Positions 51,498-61,698 of a DNA stretch of 64,000 nt are shown in pieces. Where the stretch lies: positions 15,385,725 to 15,449,724 of the forward strand of contig NC_136012.1 in the NCBI RefSeq assembly GCF_048128805.1, written 5' to 3'. A program made the position numbers and the translations under genes. This DNA is from Centroberyx gerrardi (lineage: Eukaryota > Chordata > Actinopteri > Beryciformes > Berycidae). Below the pieces are notes generated by a model, which was given only the letters and a program-made list of their open reading frames with translations, did no database searches and was not told the origin of the DNA. Every line of letters begins with the position of its first letter. Position 1 is the stretch's first letter.

Positions 51498-51938
51498 CTC
51501 CTCACCACTGAGGCTGTCTAGGAAACAATAGAGACTGTTTTGACCGTTAGATGGAGATCTTTCCACGCTGACACCACATGCAGGGTCAAATGAATCCAGG
51601 CAGGATGTTGGGACAGTTACAGTAGGCTACGCATGATAATGTACGTTCTGCTATTTAATCATTTTCAAACTAGTCAAGGTGTGTTAGGACCAACTCAAAC
51701 CCGTAGTGCGAGCTGTGATGCTTGGCATAACTTTACAATTAGGGCTTTTATTGTGATTGTACTGCCGAAAACAGCGGAGCATGTTGTCCGTCAACAGTTT
51801 CACAGTTGCCTGCCTCCTCTCCTAACGACAGCAAGTCCACCGTAAATAATCCAATTAACTAATTTGCTTACGTCGATTTTCCAGAAGAGGGCGGTGTCAT
51901 AACAGTTTTAGCCATTGATGAATACAAGCCAAGCCCCG

Positions 51939-52309
51939 CACTGCAAAAAATATCCATCTCAAAGTCATTTTAGCAGTATATAGTCCTAAAATCTTGTTTT
52001 TCTTAAAATAAATCCAACAATCTGCCAACGGTGGAAGCTATTTCACGTGTTTCCAATGAAAAACAATTTGTTTTAAGAATTTTCTTGAATCAAGCGTCAT
52101 TTTCTTGATACTAGTGGAGTGATGATCTGCCATATTCTGCCTTGTTTCAAGATGATGCTCGCCTCTAGGAAATTCCTAAACTGCCTCGGACACAAGTGGG
52201 ATCATCTCACCCCACTGGCAGATTTTTTCATTGTTTTCAGAAAAAAAAAAAGATTTCAACACCGAATATGAGACTAAATTACTTTATAAGATAGACATTT
52301 TTTGCAGTG
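51939..52309. mobile_element. MITE with CACTGCAAAAAAT termini, copy 1
   Basis: A 371 bp element with CACTGCAAAAAATATCC at the left and, inverted, CACTGCAAAAAATGTCTATC at the right. The interior is AT-rich without a long ORF. No clear target duplication remains. Related copies lie at 56148, 63530 and, degenerate, 33290. Confidence 0.75.
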
Positions 52310-52372
52310 TGTTGGACAGTCTCCCCAATGCGCTCCAGTCCGGTCGCGAGTGACGTCGCTGAACCCAGGATG

Positions 52373-52380
<8 letters not shown>

Positions 52381-52417
<37 letters not shown>

Positions 52418-52450
52418 GGGGGGGGGGGGGGATAGAGAGAGAGAGAGAGG
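52381..52450. repeat. (GA)n tract with 25-base G run
   Basis: GA repeats flank an uninterrupted G run at 52407-52431. Runs like this are prone to assembly error, so its length is uncertain. Confidence 0.85.
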
Positions 52451-52460
52451 GGTTAATAAC

Positions 52461-52809
52461 ACCGGAAGTTAGACAAATTTGCTTTCACAATAAAAGCATA
52501 CATTTGTCACTCAAAAATAATAAATAAGTATTAAGGTGTACAGAACAAAAACAAAAACATCTAAAAAACATTCAATGGAATCATGAGTACGGGGTGAAGC
52601 TCTAGATAGGCTAGTAAAAAGATTACAGTGTATTATAGCCTATGGTGTTTTCTGATGAAAGAATGCTTGGACACATACAATGAAATAATATTTGAACGCT
52701 CAAATAAAAAACCCCAAAAATTAGACGCATGTGTCGGATCTAAAAAAAAAACAAAAAACTAAAAAAAAAAAACCCAACAGCTTTTATTTTGAAAGTTAAA
52801 ACCGGAAGT
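52461..52809. promoter_or_regulatory. ablim3: Paired ETS-type sites upstream of ablim3
   Basis: ACCGGAAGT occurs exactly at 52461-52469 and again at 52801-52809, the second just before GC-richer sequence that looks like the start of the ablim3 leader. This is the preferred ETS/GABP core. No TATA box is evident. Function is inferred. Confidence 0.35.
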
Positions 52810-52839
52810 CATATTGTTTATTGTGACTGACTTGACGCC

Positions 52840-53303
52840 GTGAAAAGCGCACGGTGACAGCGCACCGCCAGGGAGAACACGGTGGAGCTGGAATCAGCCG
52901 GGAGCTATAATGTGAAGGTGGAATGCGACTGAGCAGCATTGTATTGTCATTGGTGTCTGTTTCTCTCCAAACTACATCCTACCTTCCGCCACAGCAAGAC
53001 CAGGAGCTCCTATTGGGATTCATAAGCACTGGGAATATATTCGTTTATCCATCCCCTTTCTTTTCTTATCTTTCTCCTCTGTCTGGCTCAGCTGTCCACC
53101 TTCTCCAAAATTGACTGGAACCAGTGTTGCGGAGATGCGCTGAGTGGGGAGCATCATCTACGGTCGCTGGATTGCCTTTTTAATCACACAAATTGCAAGG
53201 AACAAAGTGCCCGGTGAAGATATCTCCTCGTGCTTTATGGGATTAATTTCGAGGAAGCGGCTTTGTTTTAGATAAGAACCGTTGGGCATCATGAGTTCCA
53301 GTG
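52840..53303 (+). CDS. ablim3: ablim3 exon 1: leader plus first 13 coding bases
   Basis: Coding starts at ATG 53291 (MSSS, compare human MNTS) and the donor G|GTAAGT follows at 53304, a near-consensus site. The upstream leader, assumed contiguous from about 52840, contains four upstream ATGs with short frames (52910, 52923, 53135, 53237). The exon's 5' limit is a guess from the rise in GC. Confidence 0.65.
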
Positions 53304-55357
53304 GTAAGTCCATTCTTGCGCGCTTAATCCCTCCACTTGAAGCGCAAGGACAATACCTAGGTGAGAGCAGAGAGAAATACCAAATAAAACAATAGAAACT
53401 GCAGAAGCTGTCAGGATAAAACACAATTTTTTAACAATTTTGAAGTGAAGGTTTCAATTCTAGCAGTTACCCTTCACTACAAACCCAGGAATATTTAATT
53501 TCTGGAATTCAGAAGACATATATTTAATTGTATATTCAGGTTAAATTTTGTCCTGGTGTAAAGAATGGCTCTTTGCAAAGTGGTGTGTACTGTACGAAGC
53601 CCTTCTGTTAGATTTGGAACAGGTTTAGGGGGGAATAGGACAACTAAGTATATCTGGAGGTCACAGCAGCATTTGCTCCTAGAGTCCTAGAGGAGCATTT
53701 TTGGGATTCTTCATCCTCCTAACAGCTGTTGCTTGGGGTCTCCCTATGTCTGCTTCTTCTCCCACTTCTCTCCCACTCTCCCTGCTCCTTCATCTCCTCT
53801 CTCTCTCTCCTCCTTCACACCTTCCTCATCCTCTTCACCACCATGTGAGACCACCCAAGTCTTCAGCTGTCGCCTCTTCGTAAAAGTCCACCTGGCTCTC
53901 TGACGAATGCCGCGTGGAGGCACTAGAAAGCCCCGGGCTGGAGGTTTTCTGACGTGACCGCTGCTGGTCTCAGGTCAGTTAACTGTGACGCGGCCCACGA
54001 GAAATAAGTCAGACAGCCCCCCGAGGGCCGGCGTCATGCTTTTCTCAGACCAGCTGATTATCTTGGGTCCCAGCAAAGCCCGGGGGGCTGCCATGATTCT
54101 AAGCCGACCTCGTATCAGCTGACTGTGACCCTGATCCTCTGTCAGCTGAATCAGGGTTTTTCCCTACAGGGCAGGTCAGCGTGTGCATGTGAGTGTGTGT
54201 ACACTTCTGTGTGCCTGATTTAGTGCCTTTGTTGTGTATTTGTGTTTACAAGACCAAGTTATTTCTCCATGCAGAGAAGCGGCGCCATCTGAGTCACAAG
54301 ACAGACTGGTTGGGTCTCTCTGGCTGAAGTGAAGGGTTGAGCAGAAACTACAGCTGGCGGAGATGGGGATGACTTTTTAAACATTCCTCTCCTCTCCCTG
54401 TAGCTGTCAGTAAGGCCGGCTGAAGTTGATGTGCGCCAGGTGCTTTTGCGAACTGATGGTGTCAGGCACTCCCTGTCCTCCGTGTGTACAGGAGGAACCC
54501 GGTATTATTGCATCATTCATAATCTCGCCTGTCATTGTGTGGCACTACATTATTCATTCAGCGCTCTTAACCCTCTCCGGTGCCGAGCCTCGCCTGACTC
54601 CGGGTTCCCGTGCCGTGCGTGGCGTGGCGTGGCGTGGCGTGGCGTGGCAGCTCCCTTCGCTCGCCCAGAAAGAATGTTTCAAATTCTTTTGTTAAGCTTC
54701 AAAATGCTTTTCTCAGCTGACGAGAGGGGGAGGAGCACAGCCACCATGTGCAGAGCTGTCACAAGCTTGTGTGAAGCTCAGACTTGTGCAGCACACGCAC
54801 GTACTTGAATGCACACACACACCGACCTCTTATGTGTTATACCGTGTGTGTGTGTGTGAGAAAGTGTGCATGTAAGTGTGTGTGTCTGCACTGTCACAGC
54901 AGGCAGATGGTGGTGTGACATGTGTCAGTACTCTGGCTTCAGGCACAAAAACACAGCAGGCATGATGGGAGCTGAGGAATGAACAGCTGAAGTCCTGTCC
55001 TCTCTCTCTCCTCTCCTCTCCTCTCCTCTCCTCTCCTCTCCTCTCCTCTCCTCTCCTCTCCTCTCCTCTCCTCTCCTCTCCTCTCCTCTCCTCTCATCTC
55101 ATCTCCTCTCCTCTCCTCTCCCCTCTCCTCCCTTCTTCTCTCCTCTCCTCTCCTAGTCAAACACATATGCTCTCCTCTGCTCTAAACACACTCAAGGTCT
55201 GGACATGAATGGGCCTGTTAGGCTGTGCTGTGCAGTGTTTTCCGCTACATTGGGTGTGATAGCCCAGAGGCCATAGACACACACGGAGTAATTACACACA
55301 GCTCTGACTGTCTCTCTTCATCTTCTGGGTCTTCTATCTCTCATGGTCACTGGGTTT

Positions 55358-55408
<51 letters not shown>

Positions 55409-55538
55409 GGTCAGTCTCCTATTTTCTGCCTGGCTGGCGGAAGTGGCGAGTCTGTTAGAGCAGCAGGTTAGTTTCTGGTGGAAAGGACCTCGGTCTAATA
55501 TGCAGTAGTTACACACATGCATGCAGGCACACACACAC

Positions 55539-55570
<32 letters not shown>

Positions 55571-55857
55571 CGTGAAACACCAATGTGATCATTCCCTCAG
55601 GGTAACAATTGAAAATGTTCAGTACCTGGACAAATTGATAAATCAGGCCATTTGTGCACAGTGTATCTGTCAAGGTTCATCCTCTGTCTCTCCATCTCTC
55701 CATGGGTTTGTGCTTTTTTTTTTTTTGGGGGGGGGGGGGGGTAAGTGTATTTGAGGGGAGAGATAAAACACACGCTGATCAATATACTGATCATTGAGCT
55801 CAGGGACTAGAGGGGACCTGCAGAGCCATACATCACTGGCAGCACTGACACCTTATT

Positions 55858-55912
<55 letters not shown>

Positions 55913-57199
55913 CTCTCTCTCTCTGGTGTAGTGTAGTGAGTTTGCAAGTATCACACAAAGCACATCAGAAATGCAAGGAGAAATTTAGCACAGTGTATCG
56001 GGACTGCGTGTTCTCACACAGAGTATTCCCACCTGCCTGCCTTAACTTTAAAAAGACAGGTGCAGCGTCTCATGCAACTCTAATGATTAGGGTGTACGAT
56101 TTGAATGCATGATAGTGTGAAAGTCAAGAGCAGGCAGATACAGTCTTCACTGCAAAAAATGTCTCGCATTTAGTCTTGTATAGAGTCTTAAGATCTTACT
56201 TTTCTTTTAAACAAGGGCAAATTCTACCAGTGGGTTGAGAATTTTACATAATTTTACATTATTTCAAATGGAGCATCTCTTGTTTCAGGAATTTTCTAGA
56301 AACAAGTGCCAATATTTTGAAACAAAGCAAAATAAAGCGGATTGCTTGACACTTGATTTGCTTTGGAAACACTTAAAATGATGTCATCCCTTTCGGAGAT
56401 TTTTCACCTGTTTTATTAAGATTTTAAGATTCGGTACTAAATGAAACGTCTTTGTTATGATGGATATTTTGTGCAGTGTTCCCATGGGAGTTTGTGTTTT
56501 TCCTGTTTTATGAAGGGTATGAGTTGAATAGACAGGGAGCCGTATCAGATATGATTCCTACTCTTCTGCCTCATCTGGTGAACAGTCCAAACCAGAGCCA
56601 AACACCATTTATCACTCCTGCTGCCAGACGCCTTAGTTCAACAACACACAGAGCAAAGCTGGGAGAAGGAATATGCACAGATGCAGTCACAGATGCAGAC
56701 ACGCAAAGATGAATATGCGTATCCAGTCATTTACATCTGGCCAAACATCTATTTACAAGCCAACAAAATAAAAATTAGGTATATGTTTTTGTTGTTTGAT
56801 GGCAGCGTCAATTATCCCTTAGCAACTGTAGCACGGTAATGTATGTTTTTGTAAAATAGTGAAAGTCCTTGCAGAAATGAATAAGTAGAGACAACGTTCA
56901 GTTCAAGTCGTTCCATCTGTAAGCCATGGCCTTTTTATCATTTCATTAGAATGGACAGAATCAACATCAGACTCATTCAACCCTAAGCCACTCCACAGCG
57001 GCTGTATTGTAGTGTGTGTATGTTGCGTCCTCCAGGCTGCTCGCTCCATGACCTTGGCTTCTGGTGGGATTGAGTGATCATTCAGACTGTCAGTAACACT
57101 TTGACCCCGCTCTCTCTCCGTAGAATGACAGTATGTATGTGATGTCACTGGACACTCTGATGAACGATCCTCTCCAAGGTCCTGACAGAGAGACAAAGG

Positions 57200-57249
<50 letters not shown>

Positions 57250-60200
57250 ATCATTGGCTGCATTATATCACACACAGAGGAGATATTGTTGCGAAAATGT
57301 ACGAAATGTATTGTGCACCTTATGCTGTTTTATCAAAGTATAGGGAATTTGCCAGTGTTTTTCTGACATCACCAGTATTGATTTTAAATGAGTCACTTCC
57401 TATTTTAAATGACCACCTCATTGGGTCCAAAATGTTCTCCTCTTAAAGGAAAAATCCACCCTAAAATGCTTTAACACTGTAAAAACAGCTGTTGGTGATG
57501 TATTTTGCATTTTTGGATCCATTTTGTTGTTTGAAGGTGTATTTTTCTTCCCACAGATAAGTGGCTAAACGTAGATGGTGTGACATCATGTCAAGATATT
57601 TACAGTGCAGTTAGATATATAGTTTGATAGCAGAAAAAAGTCAACTGTGTCAAAAACCAACGGTAAATGTCAGGTTTTGGTGCCAGTCCGGCTAATTTCT
57701 AGACCATTTTGCACCGACGTTCAACAATCATACAAGGAGAAATTCATTGTAGAAGAGGAAGAGATACCAATTTTTTTACCGATAGTATCCTCAATAGACC
57801 ATAATGCAATGCAGCCACAAGACATGTTGCCATAAGGGATGCAACTCTCACTTTTTCTCGACTGGCAACGACAGCTAGCACTATGGCTATTGCACTCTCC
57901 AAAAGCTCCCAGGAGTTATTTTGTGATACATTTTTGTTGTACCCACTTTCACTCAACCTGCCTCATCTACTTCTCCTTCGGTTAGTGGTTTCCTGCGTTA
58001 CCCAGAATGACTTTCGACAACCCCCAGAGAACGGATGTGAACTTGTTCCATTTAGCTGTGGGTTGTACGTGACTGGAGTAAAGTTAGCTTGATATTAGAT
58101 ATTTGGTGGATGTTCGTTTTTTCACCTTCAATAACTTGTAAAGCATACAAGGAAAAACACACTGTCGAACATATTTGTCATTACTGGAAGAGAAAGAACA
58201 ATTTATAATCACTGCTTTCAATATTTGAGAAAATATATCCACAGAATATCTAACATCCAATATCAAGCTAACTTTACTCTGGTCACGTACAACCTGCAGC
58301 TAAATGGAACAAGTTCACACCCGTTCTCTGGGGGTTGTTGGAAGTCATTCTAGGCAATGTAGGAAACCACTAACCGAAGGAAAAGTAGATGAGACAGGTT
58401 GAGGGAAAGTGGGTACAACAAAAATGTAAATTACAACGCTTCATCACAAAATAACTCCTGGGATGCATTGAACATCACAGATTGATGATATATAACAGTG
58501 TGAGAGTAGCCGAGCGTGAAATTTTCCTTTAATAATCCATCATAAATCTACGTGGTCTTTCTATCGCTCCTCTCTCATTCTCTGCCGTGTTCTTCACTCC
58601 TCTCTCTCTCTCTCTCAGTGTTCTGTGAGAGGAGAGCAGGGGCGGGGCTTGTCACCTCCAATCTCCCGGCATCCCGTGTGACTGAGCTCCCAGCATGCTC
58701 TTTCCTGGGGCTCTCAGGTCGGGGGCAGAAATAGCAGCAGCCTCTCAGTCCCTGAGGATACCGTCGGCCTCTTTGACCCTGGGCCTGTTCGTATCACCTG
58801 TCTGCTGGAGGTTGTAGCCTCCTGGGGCACTCACCACTGATCCAGAGTCAGTGGGTTACACCTGTAGACCGGTAGCTATCATTAGAACAGAGTGACTCAA
58901 CACCTCAGCATGGGGGAGGATGGAGGGTTGTTCAACGGCTCTATAATGGGTTTAGACAGGGAGAGCTTGGCTGCTTTCAATGGATATGAACGCACTGGCA
59001 CTATTGGATAGAGTTACATAATTCTTCAGCTTCTGAGCAGATTATCCACCTGCATTTAATGCTAATGAGTGGCTTTTTGCATGTACATTCAACAAGTTAA
59101 ATATGCATTTCATTGATTAAAATATGTTTGAAAATTGATTAATTTGGGTTTGAAATATAGTGTGTATGGGAGTGTTGTTGCACAAAGTTGTGAAAGAATG
59201 TCTTTATGAATATATTATCGCAATATTAATCCTGTTCCTCTTATTGCTGGCTGTTTGCACAAACCTAAACAAAGTTATCACTTCTGTACTCACTGCTGAA
59301 CGAAGGAAGAGCAACTAATTCAGAGGCATCAGGGTGCTATCACATTATTATTAAAGAATCCTTGCTATTCCTCTCTCCCCTGCCTTGAAAATGCAAACGC
59401 CTGGATATTTTTGGCATTGTGTTGATCCTCTTATGACCATTTGGCACTTTGTTTTGTTTCCATGTGTGTTGTTCCATTCATGCAACTTTGCCTCCTCGCC
59501 TCACCTCCGGCCCACATTCATGCAAAGCTCAGGTTACCTACTGACCAAGTCACCAAACGGCAGCAGATTAGGGACCTTAATTAGATTACGTTGTTGTGCA
59601 CTGTCCTGCTCGACATAGAGAAAATACAAAACAATGGCTTCATTTCCTGTTGCAGGTGTGAAACACACAATAAGATCAGGAAATTTTGGGAGGAGTGTGA
59701 TTAGGTTGCCGTCTGAAGGCAGGGGAAGTTATACGATACCATTTGTTTTTGCTTGCTTTCAAAAGGCCAGTAGTATAGTTGAATGTCCTGCATGTTTCCG
59801 GTAGGTGTTGGCACAACAAGCTTGCTAGTTCCTGCCATTAGTTCCCATTATCTCTTGTTCACACCTGATGGGATTATTGTTGCTCATTAGGTTTTATGGC
59901 AATCAGAGATTACTTTCTCTCTCTCTCTCGCACACACACACACACACACAGACACATGAAAGGGTGTGTCATTATTTGAACCAGTGGCTGGGCACTTATC
60001 GGGCTGGGTAGTGGGTCCCAGTGGTGCTGCCAGCATTGTGAGGGAAACAATGAACTAATAGAGAGTTGAGTGTGGGAGATTGGGAGTGGGAATTAATCAC
60101 GCTCGCATATTTCCAGTACCCACAGCTCTATCCTGAACAGGAAAATAAACAACTGAAGTTATGCATACATTCTCTCTTGCACCCACGGATGAATGCACTC

Positions 60201-61625
60201 ACACTCGATCACATAGACTATGCATACACAGTTGTCATGCTCGGAGCATGCAAAGGGTGCACAGGCTATGATGCATGCAAGGCCTTTAAGTGCTCTGAGT
60301 CCCCGAGGTTCACCCAGTGAAATGGATTCAGCAGCTCTGTCACGCCAGCACATATTCTGGTGCGGCTCTGACTGAAACAGCAAAGTCCTCAAGTCAGCTA
60401 TTCAGGGAGATAGCAGGGCCAGCTGGTTACCCTGCCATTATACCCCTTCCACCAAGTGTAGGAGCACTCAGATGCTCCTTAAAGAAGATGGAGCTAAATA
60501 AGAGATTGTGAGCCCAGCTGTTCTGCCACACTCAGTATTGGGAGGCTGTTTGTCTGAATCCCATGTCTCTGCTTATGGATGCTAGAGAATTCATTTTTAG
60601 CCCTGAGAAGAAGAAGGAATTTTCTAGAGCCCCTTATGGCCTAAGAAGTCTCACATAAGCCCACTGTCTTCACTCATTTAATATTGACTTAATCTAGCGC
60701 TTTAACCTTTCTTACGAGCGACGCCGTTCATCCCATTATCGCGAGGAGCGTATGCAAGAGCATGCTTTTCTGACTGTGTGAAATAGCTATTGGGCTTGTG
60801 GGAGTCTGACATGTAAGCTAATGCATAATGAGGTAAGGGGATCCATCCACTTTCTAACCTGACACAGCAGTGTGTGTTTGCGTGTGTGTCTGTGTGTGTG
60901 TGTGTGTGTGTGTGCCTGCGTGTATGCAGATGTGAGAGTGGGAGAAAAAATAGAGACAGTGGGAGATAAAGCCTGGAGCTTACCCAGCTTACAGAGGTGT
61001 CAGACCTCACAGCTTCAGAACAAGTGTTGACAGAGCTACACACTGATCTTATTGTGTGAATTCCACACAGTCCAATGGTCTTCAGTTTACTCACGATGGC
61101 ACCAGTTCCAATGATGGATAGTTTTACAGATAGAATAGCGTTACATTCAGTTTTTGAATATGACATTGAATCAAAGAAAAAGGTTTTGTAGGGTTAAGAC
61201 ATTTTGTTTTTATGTTTTCTTTTAGTTTAAGATAAAAATATAAAGGCATGTGTTTCTGTCTTCAGCAGCATCCTATCAGCACGGCTTGACGGGCAGTGAG
61301 CGGAGCTCTGGACCAATCCGGTGCCAGCGTTGTCGGGAGGTGTGTAAGGGAGAGGTGGTGCGAGTCCAAGACACCCACTTTCACGTCAAGTGTTTCACCT
61401 GCACAGGTAAGACTTAGACAGCAACCTGATCCGCCTAGCATCGCATAGAGTGTTGGAGTTGACAAACAAAGTGGTAATGATCACACAGGTGGGTGTTGTC
61501 TTGGAAAGTCCCGGGGCCGGGGTGGTCCTGTTCGCTAGAGCTGTTACAGATACACAGACTGGGACTCACATTCCGGTGGTGAACAAGTAACAAGACATCC
61601 ATCCTGGTTGCAACCTTACCCTCCC

Positions 61626-61698
<73 letters not shown>

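Larger units (their letters stand above)
53304..61265 (+). other. ablim3: ablim3 intron 1
   Basis: An 8 kb first intron with GT...AG borders. It contains GC-rich, E-box-bearing sequence near 54.0-54.2 kb, the CTCCT pentanucleotide array, a MITE, a TTAA-bounded palindromic element and several microsatellites. A GC-rich patch at 58.62-58.85 kb was searched for an alternative exon; none was convincing. Confidence 0.75.

Noticed and set aside
57647..57835. 62-codon frame near the left end of the palindromic element
   Set aside because: It lies inside the non-autonomous element and resembles no transposase.
58552..58850. GC-rich patch as an alternative ablim3 first exon
   Set aside because: The best frame (60 codons) stops early, has no LIM-linked sequence and no good donor in phase with exon 2.
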